From: Bacterioplanoides pacificum | GTDB lineage: Bacteria; Pseudomonadota; Gammaproteobacteria; Pseudomonadales; Oceanobacteraceae | DNA length: 64,000 bases | Direction of reading: 5' to 3' | Assembly: GCF_042648445.1 (NCBI RefSeq) | Contig: NZ_JBHRYB010000001.1 | Location: 1-64,000, forward strand | Shown: positions 52,044 to 61,178 of the stretch, one piece after another | How positions within the stretch are numbered: the stretch's first letter is position 1 | Layout of the letters: every line of letters begins with the position of its first letter | Notes under the pieces: generated by a model | Seen by the model: only the letters and a program-made list of their open reading frames with translations | Databases searched by the model: none | Told to the model about the DNA's origin: nothing | Made by a program: the position numbers and the translations under genes

Positions 52044-52970
52044 CTACAGCTGGGGCCGGTAAGGACGACCCAGCGCCAGCGGTGTACTTAATTTTGCTTT
52101 AATCGAGTCATTGGCAATGACCACCAGTACGATGATGGTTGCGATATACGGCAACATCGCCAGCAGGTTAGGTGACGCTTCAAAGCCCATGCCCTGCAAC
52201 ACCAGGTGCATAATGCTGGCGGCACCAAATAAATAAGCCCCCAGCAGAATACGTTCGGCTTTCCAGCTGGCGAATACCACCAGAGCCAGTGCGATCCAGC
52301 CACGTCCGGCCGACATGCCTTCGTTCCACATCGGGGTATAAGCCAGTGATAAATAACCGCCAGCCAGACCCGCCATCGCGCCGCCAAACACGACTGCACC
52401 ATAACGAACCCGCATAACCGGAATACCAATGGCGTTGGCCGCTTCGGGGTTTTCACCCACGGCACGAACCGTCAGGCCGACCCGGGTGCTGCGGAAGCAC
52501 CAGTAGATCAGGCCAAATAACAGCCACGACAGATACACCAGCGGGTCCTGGCTGAACAGGATTTTGCCCAGCACCGGAATATCACTCAGTAACGGAATCT
52601 GCCAGGGGGTAATCCCTTCGATGGCCATACCCACGTAACCGGCGCCCATAAAGGCACTCAGGCCAATACCAAAAATCGTAAGCGCCAGACCGGTGGCAAC
52701 CTGATTGGTCACCAGTGATATCGCCAGAAAGCCGAACAACAATGACATCAGCATGCCGGCAATCATGGCGGCGATGACGCCCAGTCCGGCGTGGCCGGTG
52801 ACTACGGCAGCCATAAAACCACACACGGCGCCCATCAGTACCATGCCTTCCTGACCCAGGTTTAACACCCCGGATTTTTCCGCCACCATTTCTCCCAGAG
52901 CAATCAGGATCAGAGGCGTGCCGGTACGGATAGTGGCAAATAAAATATTAACGATCAGATCGAAATCCAT
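52044..52970 (-). CDS. Nucleoside ABC transporter permease 2
   Basis: 308 residues, about eight helices, BPD_transp_2 family. Begins near residue 15 with IRTGTPLILIALGEMVAEKSGVLNLGQEGMVLMGAVCGF, the signature of the second permease in BMP-type nucleoside systems. Shares an operon with the ATPase, the other permease and the binding protein. Confidence 0.92.
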   Translation of the reverse strand: MDFDLIVNILFATIRTGTPLILIALGEMVAEKSGVLNLGQEGMVLMGAVCGFMAAVVTGHAGLGVIAAMIAGMLMSLLFGFLAISLVTNQVATGLALTIFGIGLSAFMGAGYVGMAIEGITPWQIPLLSDIPVLGKILFSQDPLVYLSWLLFGLIYWCFRSTRVGLTVRAVGENPEAANAIGIPVMRVRYGAVVFGGAMAGLAGGYLSLAYTPMWNEGMSAGRGWIALALVVFASWKAERILLGAYLFGAASIMHLVLQGMGFEASPNLLAMLPYIATIIVLVVIANDSIKAKLSTPLALGRPYRPQL

Positions 52971-53007
52971 AAGTCAGTTTTAAACCTTTGTTACAACCGT
53001 GCCACGC

Positions 53008-54093
53008 TTATCCGGCGACTGCCGGTGCTTTTTTTACTTTAACAATGCGATAACTGATCAGCAGGTCGCAGGCTAATAAATAGAATAACAACATGCCCTG
53101 GAATAAGCCGGTCAGTGACTTAGGCAGTCCCAGATCCATCTGTGCCATCTCACCACCCATATAGGTCAGGGCCAGTAACATGCTGGCAAATAAAATACCG
53201 AGGGGATGCATACGGCCTAAAAAGGCCACGATAATGGCGGCATAGCCATAACCCGGAGAAATATAAGGTGTCAGCTGGCCTACGGTACCGGTGACTTCGC
53301 TAACCCCGGCCAGGCCGGCCAGTGCTCCACAGCTGAGCAACGCAAACCAGGTCAGGCGATTCGCTTTAAAGCCGGCAAAAGCCGCTGCGGCTTTATCTTC
53401 ACCCAGTACGGAAATCTGAAATCCCATCATGGTGCGCGACAGCAGTGCCCAGATGGCAGCCATGGCAAATAAAGCAAAGAAAATGCTGATATTTAACCGG
53501 TAATCATCGAAGATTAATGGCAGGGTTGTGGCTTCAGAAAAGATCGCCGATTCCGGAAAATTAAACCCTTCCGGGTCTTTTAACGGCCCGTGTACGCCGT
53601 ATAACAACCAGTTTAATGCGATGTAATTCAGCATAATGGTGGTCAGAATTTCGTTGGCATTAAAACGGGTTTTTAATAATGCCGCCAGCGCCGCCCAGGC
53701 CATGCCACACAAGGAACCGAACAACAGCACTGCCGGCAACACCCAGAACCCTTCGGCTTCGATCAGCTCCAGCGCGATATAACCGCCCCCCAGGCCGCCG
53801 AGAATAAACTGTCCTTCGGCGCCGATGTTCCAGATACGCGCTTTAAAACACAGGGTTAACCCCATAGCGCATAACAACAGCGGTCCGGCTTTCGTGCCCA
53901 GTTCGGTCCAGCCGTACAGGTCACTGAGTGGCAGAATAAAAAAGGTGTGCAACGATTGCAGCGGGTCTTTGCCCATTGCCGCAAATAACAGGGCGCCACT
54001 GATCAGCGTCAGTAAAATAGCCAGTAATGGCGACAGATACGACATGGCCCGGCTGTCCGACGGGCGTTTTTCCAGGGTGAACAGGTTCAGCAT
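53008..54093 (-). CDS. Nucleoside ABC transporter permease 1
   Basis: 361 residues, about nine helices. Contains TKAGPLLLCAMGLTLCFKARIWNIGAEGQFILGGLGGGYIAL and NANEILTTIMLNYIALNWL, typical of the first permease of the BMP/Yuf transport systems. Its first seven bases overlap the ATPase stop, so translation is coupled. Confidence 0.92.
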   Translation of the reverse strand: MLNLFTLEKRPSDSRAMSYLSPLLAILLTLISGALLFAAMGKDPLQSLHTFFILPLSDLYGWTELGTKAGPLLLCAMGLTLCFKARIWNIGAEGQFILGGLGGGYIALELIEAEGFWVLPAVLLFGSLCGMAWAALAALLKTRFNANEILTTIMLNYIALNWLLYGVHGPLKDPEGFNFPESAIFSEATTLPLIFDDYRLNISIFFALFAMAAIWALLSRTMMGFQISVLGEDKAAAAFAGFKANRLTWFALLSCGALAGLAGVSEVTGTVGQLTPYISPGYGYAAIIVAFLGRMHPLGILFASMLLALTYMGGEMAQMDLGLPKSLTGLFQGMLLFYLLACDLLISYRIVKVKKAPAVAG

Positions 54094-55613
54094 GATGATG
54101 AATCTTCGTTAATGTGGCTGAAATCACCGGCCATCCATAAGCCCAGTTGATTGATGGATACCTGATCGGTGTTAGCGACTGGTGATAAGCGTCCGTCGCA
54201 GATAGCACAAACCCGATCGCTGATGGCGTACAACTCGTCGATATCTTCGGAAACCACCAGAATGGCAGCGCCCTGATCGCGCAGATTAATTAACGCATGA
54301 CGAATCAGAATGGCGGCGCCAATATCCACTCCCCAGGTTGGGTGGGAGCACACCAGTAATTTCGGGTTTTGCAGCATCTCCCGACCGATGATGTATTTCT
54401 GCAGGTTGCCGCCCGATAATGATTTGGCCTGAGCCTGGCTGCCGGCGGTTTTAACATTAAACTGGTCGATAATTTTTTCGGCAAAAGCCCGGACTTTGTT
54501 TTTATTAATCCAGCCTTTATCGGTTAAATCGCCCTGGTAAGCGGTCAGTAACGCGTTATCTTCCAGTGACATATCCGGTACCGCACCACGGCCCAGGCGC
54601 TCTTCCGGGACAAAGCCCAGGCCTGCCAGGCGGCGTTTTTCCGGCCCCAGATTGCCGACCGCCAGGTCGCCAAAGCGGACCCGCTCCGCGGCGCAGGTTT
54701 CTTCACCACTGATCAGGTTTAATAATTCTTCCTGGCCATTGCCGGCTACCCCGGCGATGCCGAGAATTTCTCCGGCTTTTACCTGCAGCTCAATATCTTT
54801 CAGCGTGGTCGCAAACGGATCGGCCGGTTTAAAGCTGAGATCTTTGATGGTTAAGAATGCCTGCTGGCCTTCGGCGCGCTGATAATTCTCACTCAGCGGC
54901 GTGTCATCGCCAACCATCAACCGGGCAATGTCTTCGGTTGAGGTTTCACGCGGATCACAATCTCCGGTGACCCGGCCGGCGCGTAATATCGTGGCGTTAT
55001 CACACAGTGCCCGCACTTCATCCAGTTTGTGCGAAATAAACAGAATGCTGCAGCCCTCGCTGGCCAGCTGGCGCAGGGTTTCGAATAAGGTATCGACTTC
55101 CTGTGGCGTCAGCACAGAGGTGGGTTCGTCGAGAATCAGCAGTTTTACGTCCTGCAATAAACAACGCACAATTTCGACCCGTTGTTGTTCGCCAATCGAC
55201 AACGTATTGACGTAACGGTCCGGGTCCAGCTTCATGCCATAATGTTCGGACACCGTGGCAATACGTTGTTTGAGTTGTTCCATCGACGGAACATCCTCTG
55301 CCGCCATACTCAGTGCGATATTTTCCGCAACGGTCAGGGTTTCAAATAATGAAAAGTGCTGAAACACCATGCCAATACCCAGCTGGCGGGCATGAGCGGG
55401 GCCGTTAACACGCACGGCTTCACCCTGCCATAACATCTGCCCCTCATCCGGTGCCACAACACCGTAGATGATTTTCATCAGGGTGCTTTTACCGGCGCCG
55501 TTTTCACCCAGCAAGGCATGAGTTTCTCCGGCATGAACGGTCAGGCTGACCTTATCATTGGCTACGCACCCCGGATATCGTTTCGTAATATTGTTCAGTT
55601 CTATTCGTTTCAT
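54087..55613 (-). CDS. Nucleoside ABC transporter ATP-binding protein (duplicated)
   Basis: 508 residues with two ABC modules as in sugar/nucleoside (MglA-type) ATPases. Module 1: Walker A GENGAGKST, signature LSIGEQQRVEI, Walker B LLILDEPTSVLT. Module 2: degenerate Walker A region IAGVAGNGQEELLNL, signature LSGGNLQKYIIGRE. Start at 55613 (MKRIELNNITKRYPG) gives the standard N-terminus; an upstream in-frame ATG lies before the RutR-like operator and is unlikely. First gene of the transport operon. Confidence 0.93.
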   Translation of the reverse strand: MKRIELNNITKRYPGCVANDKVSLTVHAGETHALLGENGAGKSTLMKIIYGVVAPDEGQMLWQGEAVRVNGPAHARQLGIGMVFQHFSLFETLTVAENIALSMAAEDVPSMEQLKQRIATVSEHYGMKLDPDRYVNTLSIGEQQRVEIVRCLLQDVKLLILDEPTSVLTPQEVDTLFETLRQLASEGCSILFISHKLDEVRALCDNATILRAGRVTGDCDPRETSTEDIARLMVGDDTPLSENYQRAEGQQAFLTIKDLSFKPADPFATTLKDIELQVKAGEILGIAGVAGNGQEELLNLISGEETCAAERVRFGDLAVGNLGPEKRRLAGLGFVPEERLGRGAVPDMSLEDNALLTAYQGDLTDKGWINKNKVRAFAEKIIDQFNVKTAGSQAQAKSLSGGNLQKYIIGREMLQNPKLLVCSHPTWGVDIGAAILIRHALINLRDQGAAILVVSEDIDELYAISDRVCAICDGRLSPVANTDQVSINQLGLWMAGDFSHINEDSSSC

Positions 55614-55622
55614 AAACTGCTT

Positions 55623-55638
55623 TTGACCACCTGGTCGA
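55623..55638 (-). promoter_or_regulatory. RutR-box-like operator
   Basis: TTGACCACCTGGTCGA matches the E. coli RutR consensus TTGACCA-N2-TGGTCAA at 13 of the 14 fixed positions (only the second-last base differs). It lies 10-25 bases upstream of the ATPase start codon, where binding would block the transcript of the nucleoside-transport operon. A RutR-like regulator is encoded at 49253-49948. Confidence 0.72.
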
Positions 55639-56099
55639 AAATGATTAGCAAATCGCCTGCCATATTTATTGGGGTGTAGAAAGAAAGTCGGCATTTTAAT
55701 AAAAAATTGTTCGAAAGGTCAGCTAATTGCGGCAATTAATCTGTAATAATTACATGTCTAATTCACGCCAGGTGAAATATCAGACCGGGTAATTGCCCGG
55801 CCATGGTGCGCCGGTATTTGTCACTTGTTTGTTATTGGTGCAAACCTGACTAAATGGTTAGAAAATAATGATTATTTGCTGACTGCTCTATAACTATATG
55901 TTGGCATTTTTTAGTGCGATATAGCGTAGTAAATATCTGCTTTGATATCGAATAATTGTTAGTGGCGACTTTTTTGGCGGCAGGCCATTGCCTTGCTCAG
56001 GTATAAAGTTGTCTAATTGGTCAGATAATTGCAGGGAAGTCATCGTAATCTTTGTAAAGCCAGCGGTAGTCTGAAGTAAGGTAAGAGGCACAATCACCC
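55639..56099. other. AT-rich divergent regulatory region (transport operon / xdhA)
   Basis: About 460 bases between divergent operons, clearly more AT-rich than the genes. It must hold promoters for both. Half-site-like 'ggtcag' occurs at 55708-55713 and 56019-56024, but no second full RutR box was found. No gene is convincing here. Confidence 0.6.
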
Positions 56100-57629
56100 G
56101 TGATACATTTTTTTCTTAATGGCGAAGCCAGAACTGTACAAAATCCGGCCAATGACCTGACGTTGTTGCGTTATTTGCGTACTCAGGTGACTTTGCCCGG
56201 CACCAAAGAGGGCTGTGGCTCCGGTGATTGTGGCGCCTGCAGTGTGTTATTGGGTGACTACTCGGCGAATCTGGGCTGGCGCTACCGGGCGGTGAACAGC
56301 TGTCTGACGCTGATCCCGCAGCTGGCGGGCAAGAGTGTGATTACGGTGGATGCACTGGCGACCGGACAGGGAGCGAAACAGCAGCTGCATCCGGCGCAGC
56401 AGGCGATGGTGGATTATCATGCTTCCCAGTGTGGTTTCTGTACGCCTGGTATTGTGATGTCACTGGCCGCGTTACATCAGGATATCAGCGTTGCCGATGA
56501 CACGGCTCCGCCCAGCCGCCATCAGGTTAATGACGCTCTGTCGGGGAATTTATGCCGCTGCACCGGTTACCGGCCGATTATCGAAGCCGCAACTCATCTG
56601 CAGGATTATCCGGATAACCGCGATCAGGCAGTAGCGGTCTGGCAACCTGAGCCGCTAACCGCTAACCCGGCACCGCCGCCTGCTGATGCGGTATCCGCGG
56701 CACCGCAGACAGAACAACAACTACAGCAGTGGTTACAACAATATCCGGATGCCCGGCTGGTTGCCGGAGCGACGGATCTGGCGCTGGAAATCACCCAGCA
56801 GCTGAAAACACCCGGCAGCCTGGTAGCGGTTAATCATATTGCCAGCCTGAAACAGCTGCGCGATGAAGATGATGCGTTACTGATTGGTGCGGCGGTCAGC
56901 TACAGCGAAATGGAAACGTTGCTGGCGCGCTATTTTCCACAGTTTGCTCAGTTATTACAGCGCCTGGGTTCCCGGCAGGTGCGTAACACCGGCACACTGG
57001 GCGGGAATATTGGTAACGCTTCCCCCATCGGTGACACTCCGCCGGTGTTACTGGCATTAGGTGCCTGTATCGAACTGGCCTCGGCTCCCGGACACCTTTC
57101 AGCAAGCGGCTCACGCTGGTTAGCACTGAAAGACTTTTTTATCGATTACAAAAAAACGGCGCTGCAACCCGGGGAATATATTCGCACTATTAAAATTCCC
57201 AAGCTGAAAAAAAATCAGCAGCTATTGGTGTATAAAATTTCCAAACGACTGGAAGATGATATTTCAGCCGTATTAGCGGCGTTTAAAATAACCGTCAGTG
57301 ACGATCAGAAAGTCGAACAGGTAACAACCGGATTTGGTGGTATGGCCGCCATTCCTAAAGCGGCCCTTCAGCTGGAACAGGCATTAACGGCATTGCCGCT
57401 GGATGGCGATAAATTCCGCCATGCGGCACAAGCACTGGAGCAGGATTTTACGCCGATGTCGGATGTTCGTGCCAGCCAGGCGTACCGTCTGCTGGTGGCA
57501 AAAAATCTGGTGCGTAAATGTGCACTGGAATTATTACAACCACAACAGCTATCCCGTATTGAAGATATTCACAGCAGTGAGCTGGCATTAAATGCTGTTA
57601 TCAGCGGCGGGGAGACTCCAAATGCGTAA
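56100..57629 (+). CDS. xdhA: Xanthine dehydrogenase small subunit (Fe-S/FAD)
   Basis: 509 residues. Plant-type 2Fe-2S cluster CGSGDCGAC near residue 39-47, second cluster region QCGFCTPGIVMS and LCRCTGYRPI, then an FAD domain (LVAGATDLALEITQQ, GGNIGNASPIGDTPPVLLAL). It passes electrons from the molybdenum subunit to NAD. Start is GTG 56100 after 'aagagg'. It is divergent from the nucleoside-transport operon and overlaps xdhB by 8 bases. Confidence 0.93.
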   Translation: MIHFFLNGEARTVQNPANDLTLLRYLRTQVTLPGTKEGCGSGDCGACSVLLGDYSANLGWRYRAVNSCLTLIPQLAGKSVITVDALATGQGAKQQLHPAQQAMVDYHASQCGFCTPGIVMSLAALHQDISVADDTAPPSRHQVNDALSGNLCRCTGYRPIIEAATHLQDYPDNRDQAVAVWQPEPLTANPAPPPADAVSAAPQTEQQLQQWLQQYPDARLVAGATDLALEITQQLKTPGSLVAVNHIASLKQLRDEDDALLIGAAVSYSEMETLLARYFPQFAQLLQRLGSRQVRNTGTLGGNIGNASPIGDTPPVLLALGACIELASAPGHLSASGSRWLALKDFFIDYKKTALQPGEYIRTIKIPKLKKNQQLLVYKISKRLEDDISAVLAAFKITVSDDQKVEQVTTGFGGMAAIPKAALQLEQALTALPLDGDKFRHAAQALEQDFTPMSDVRASQAYRLLVAKNLVRKCALELLQPQQLSRIEDIHSSELALNAVISGGETPNA

Positions 57630-60036
57630 GTTAATTGATACTCCCGAAGCCGGGGAAATGCTCCGCTCACGGCCTGCGAAAGAAAAACGTCCGGGCCATA
57701 CCGGCCAGAGCATGCAACATGAAAGTGCCTGCAAACATGTCAGCGGTCAGGCGGTATATGTTGATGATATGCCCGAGTTACCCGGCTTGTTGCATATCGC
57801 GGTGGGCGGCAGCGATTACCCCCACGCCAGAATCCGTTCGCTGGATTTACAGTCAGTAAAAGATACCGCAGGTGTGGTTGAGGTGATAACCGTTGCCGAC
57901 GTACCGGGTCTGGTGGATATCGGTCCGGTGTTTGCCGGAGATCCGGTATTGGTGCAGGAATTATGTGAATACGTTGGCCAGCCGATATTTGCCGTAGCGG
58001 CGACCAGTATCGAAATTGCCCGGGCGGCGGTTAAAAAAGCAAAAATTGACTATGAAGTACTGGAGCCTGTGCTGGATGTTGAAAAAGCACTGCAGCAGAA
58101 CTTTTTTGTGCGCCCGATGCATCAGCATAAGCGCGGCGATTCTGCCAGCGCATTAAAAAATGCGCCACACCGTTTGCAGGGGGCAATGCACGTTAATGGC
58201 CAGGAGCATTTTTATTTAGAAGGTCAGGTGTGTACGGTGCAACCAACGGAAGACGGCGGCATGCTGGTTTATGCCTCCAGTCAGCACCCGACCGAAGTGC
58301 AGAAGCTGGTGGCAGAAGTACTGGATATCAGCATCAATAAAGTGCAGGTTGAAGTGCGCCGTATGGGTGGTGGTTTTGGTGGTAAAGAAACCCAGGCAGC
58401 ACCGCTGGCCTGTCTCGCCGCCATTGTGGCTCATAAAACCGGCCGACCGGTGAAATACCGTATGACCCGTCAGGACGATATGGTGATGACGGGTAAACGC
58501 CATCCATTTTATAACCAGTACGATATCGGCTTTGATGAGCAGGGTATTATTCAGGGGGCGGAGTTAGTGGTGACGGGCGACTGTGGTAATTCGCCGGATT
58601 TAAGTGATGCTATTGTTGACCGCGCCATGTTCCACTCGGACAACGCTTATTATCTGAATAATGCCACGGTCACCGGCCACCGGGCGAAAACACATAAGGT
58701 ATCGAATACGGCCTACCGTGGTTTTGGTGGTCCACAGGGTGTGATTCTGGCAGAACAGATGATGGACGATATTGCCCGCCATTTGCGGGAAGATCCGTTA
58801 ACCATCCGTAAGCGGAATTTATACGGTGTGACTCATCAGCATATCCGTACGGCGGATGGAAAAACCGACCCGCGTGATGAAACCCATTATGGTCAGAAAG
58901 TTGAGCACAACCTGCTGACGGAACTTATTGACCAGCTGGAGATCAGCTCTGACTATTGGTCACGCCGTGCTGCTATTCGTAAATTTAATCACTCCAGCGC
59001 GGTGCTGAAAAAAGGCCTGGCGTTAACGCCGGTTAAATTCGGTATTTCGTTTACGGTGCAGCATTTAAATCAGGCTGGCGCGCTGGTGCATATTTATACT
59101 GACGGCAGTATTCATCTGAATCACGGCGGCACCGAGATGGGACAGGGATTATTCCTGAAAGTCGCTCAGGTTGTGGCGGAAGAATTTCAGGTAGACCTGG
59201 ATACCATTCAGGTATCCGCCACCCGCACCGATAAAGTACCAAATACTTCTCCAACAGCTGCCTCTTCCGGAACCGATTTAAACGGTATGGCAGCCAGGGA
59301 TGCCTGCTTACGTATTAAAGAAGGGATGTTTGCTTTTGCTTACCAGCATTATCAGGCGGATGCCAACAGTGTGACCTTGCTGGACAACCAGCTGGTGTAT
59401 ACAAAAGACGGTGACGAACAATGTGTGCCTTTTGCTGATTTTGTCCAGCAGGCCTATATGGGGCGGGTGCCGTTGTCGTCGACGGGGTTTTATAAAACGC
59501 CAAAAATCCATTATGACCGTGAAACCGGTAAAGGCCGGCCATTTTATTATTTCGCCAATGGCGCAGCCGTCAGTGAAGTGATTGTTGATACGTTAACCGG
59601 AGAATACCGGCTATTACGCACGGATATTTTGCATGATGTCGGCCGTTCACTGAATCCGGCTATCGATATTGGCCAGATTGAAGGCGCCTTTATTCAGGGC
59701 ATGGGCTGGCTGACGACTGAGGAGCTGGCCTGGAATAACGACGGCCGGTTAATCAGTAATGGCCCGGCGACTTATAAAATTCCGGCCGTTGGTGATACAC
59801 CGTTTGAATTTAATGTCGAATTAATGCAAGACCGGCCGAATGATGAAGCCACGGTATACCGTTCCAAGGCGGTGGGTGAACCACCGTTTATGCATGGTAT
59901 TTCGGTATGGAGTGCGATTCGTGATGCTATTGCCAGTGTCAGCGATTACAAACTGAATCCGCGTCTGGATGCCCCGGCGACGCCTGAGAGAGTGTTGTTT
60001 GCACTTCAGGAAGTGCAATCTGACGGTGATCAATAG
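57622..60036 (+). CDS. xdhB: Xanthine dehydrogenase large molybdenum subunit
   Basis: 804 residues; oxidises hypoxanthine and xanthine to urate. Moco-binding motifs GGGFGGKE, AYRGFGGPQG, GGTEMGQGLF, catalytic Glu in KAVGEPPFMHG. EGQ-x-VQPTEDGGM... start region fits XdhB. ATG 57622 has 'ggggaga' upstream and overlaps xdhA. Works with XdhA; needs XdhC for cofactor sulfuration. Confidence 0.95.
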   Translation: MRKLIDTPEAGEMLRSRPAKEKRPGHTGQSMQHESACKHVSGQAVYVDDMPELPGLLHIAVGGSDYPHARIRSLDLQSVKDTAGVVEVITVADVPGLVDIGPVFAGDPVLVQELCEYVGQPIFAVAATSIEIARAAVKKAKIDYEVLEPVLDVEKALQQNFFVRPMHQHKRGDSASALKNAPHRLQGAMHVNGQEHFYLEGQVCTVQPTEDGGMLVYASSQHPTEVQKLVAEVLDISINKVQVEVRRMGGGFGGKETQAAPLACLAAIVAHKTGRPVKYRMTRQDDMVMTGKRHPFYNQYDIGFDEQGIIQGAELVVTGDCGNSPDLSDAIVDRAMFHSDNAYYLNNATVTGHRAKTHKVSNTAYRGFGGPQGVILAEQMMDDIARHLREDPLTIRKRNLYGVTHQHIRTADGKTDPRDETHYGQKVEHNLLTELIDQLEISSDYWSRRAAIRKFNHSSAVLKKGLALTPVKFGISFTVQHLNQAGALVHIYTDGSIHLNHGGTEMGQGLFLKVAQVVAEEFQVDLDTIQVSATRTDKVPNTSPTAASSGTDLNGMAARDACLRIKEGMFAFAYQHYQADANSVTLLDNQLVYTKDGDEQCVPFADFVQQAYMGRVPLSSTGFYKTPKIHYDRETGKGRPFYYFANGAAVSEVIVDTLTGEYRLLRTDILHDVGRSLNPAIDIGQIEGAFIQGMGWLTTEELAWNNDGRLISNGPATYKIPAVGDTPFEFNVELMQDRPNDEATVYRSKAVGEPPFMHGISVWSAIRDAIASVSDYKLNPRLDAPATPERVLFALQEVQSDGDQ

Positions 60037-60077
60037 TGTATCCGGTATTCGGTTCAGTGGTTGTGTTTCGAGGCCGT

Positions 60078-60142
60078 CTGCAGCAGGGAAGCTGCAGTCG
60101 AGCGTACATGGACAAAATTGCAGGAGCAAATTTTGCACAGCG
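60078..60142 (-). repeat. Palindromic intergenic repeat, copy 1
   Basis: On the minus strand reads gtccatgtacgctcga followed by the palindrome ctgcagcttccctgctgcag; the core on the plus strand spans 60078-60113. The plus-strand flank continues with 'aaaattgcaggagcaaattt' and 'cacagcg'. It shares the 'TCC-n-TGTA(c/g)GCTCGA + palindrome' theme with the copies at 63165 and 63283. It lies in the 220-base gap between xdhB and xdhC. Confidence 0.65.
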
Positions 60143-60256
60143 AAGCTGCCTGCAAGGCAAAGCACAGGGAAGTGGTTTGTGCGTATTTACCGCGTGCCAG
60201 AGAAATACAATGACTGAGCTGAATACAATGAATAGTCCTTTGCGTGGAGACCAATA

Positions 60257-61150
60257 ATGCGCTCTCAACACTGGTTTGATGCGGTACAAAAATGCCAGCA
60301 TAACGGTGAAGCTTATGCCCTGATTACTGTGTTGGGCTGCAGCGGCTCAACGCCGCGTGATCAGAGCAGCAAAATGGTGGTTACCGGAGAAAAAACCTAC
60401 GACACCATTGGTGGTGGCCAGCTGGAATTTGTGGTGACCAATAAAGCGCGTGAGTTATTGGCGCACAATAACGATGCTCAGCAGATTGATCATTTCCCGC
60501 TGGGAGCGTCGTTAGGGCAATGTTGTGGTGGCAGTGCCACGGTATTAATTGAAACTTTTGCTGCCTGCGATTTCCAGCTGGCTGTGTTTGGCGCCGGTCA
60601 TGTGGCGCAAGCACTGATGTCTATTGTTGCCGGTTTGCCATGTAAGGTGACCTGGGTGGATAGCCGGGCTGAATTATTTCCGGCATCGCTGCCAGACAAT
60701 GTCAGGGCTGTGGTCAGTGATGATCCGGGTTATGAGCTGGAGCAGTTACCAGCTGCCGCTGATGTATTAATTCTGACTCATAACCATCAGCTGGATTATG
60801 AATTAACTGAAACGGCACTCAGGCATCCGTGTCTGAACTCGATTGGTCTGATTGGTTCCGATACCAAAGCCCAGCGGTTTGAGCGTCGTTTAGCGGCCCG
60901 GGGATTTTCTGCGGAAGATATCGAACGACTAAACTGTCCGGTTGGACTGAGTGTGGTTCCCGGCAAGTTACCGATGGAAGTGGCGGTGTCGATCGCCGCG
61001 CAATTAATCGCAGCTCGCCAGCATCCGGGCCCGGATGAATCCGGTAAGCAGCGTGGCATCAGCTGGAAAACTATTAAACAACAACTCAGTCATGAGCAGC
61101 GCCCGGTGGATAGCCGTGGCCGCGGGTCATCGCTGAAGTTGTCCGATTAA
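60257..61150 (+). CDS. xdhC: Xanthine dehydrogenase accessory protein XdhC
   Basis: 297 residues; binds molybdenum cofactor and delivers the sulfurated form to XdhB. VLGCSGSTPRDQSSKMVV, GGGQLEF, LGQCCGGSATVLIE (conserved Cys pair) and a C-terminal Rossmann part VFGAGHVAQAL. The block NSIGLIGSDTKAQRFERRL and CPVGL...PMEVAVSIAAQLIAAR is typical of XdhC. Separated from xdhB by the repeat element; likely still the same transcript. Confidence 0.92.
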   Translation: MRSQHWFDAVQKCQHNGEAYALITVLGCSGSTPRDQSSKMVVTGEKTYDTIGGGQLEFVVTNKARELLAHNNDAQQIDHFPLGASLGQCCGGSATVLIETFAACDFQLAVFGAGHVAQALMSIVAGLPCKVTWVDSRAELFPASLPDNVRAVVSDDPGYELEQLPAAADVLILTHNHQLDYELTETALRHPCLNSIGLIGSDTKAQRFERRLAARGFSAEDIERLNCPVGLSVVPGKLPMEVAVSIAAQLIAARQHPGPDESGKQRGISWKTIKQQLSHEQRPVDSRGRGSSLKLSD

Positions 61151-61178
61151 CACCTGATAGCGAATAATCAGAGATTGT

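Noticed and set aside
56014..56030. Possible second RutR box 'taattggtcagataatt' before xdhA
   Set aside because: Only one half-site matches the consensus; the other half does not.
55894..56097. 67-residue minus-strand reading frame upstream of xdhA
   Set aside because: Lies in an AT-rich promoter region, no ribosome site, no recognisable motif, composition unlike the genes around it.
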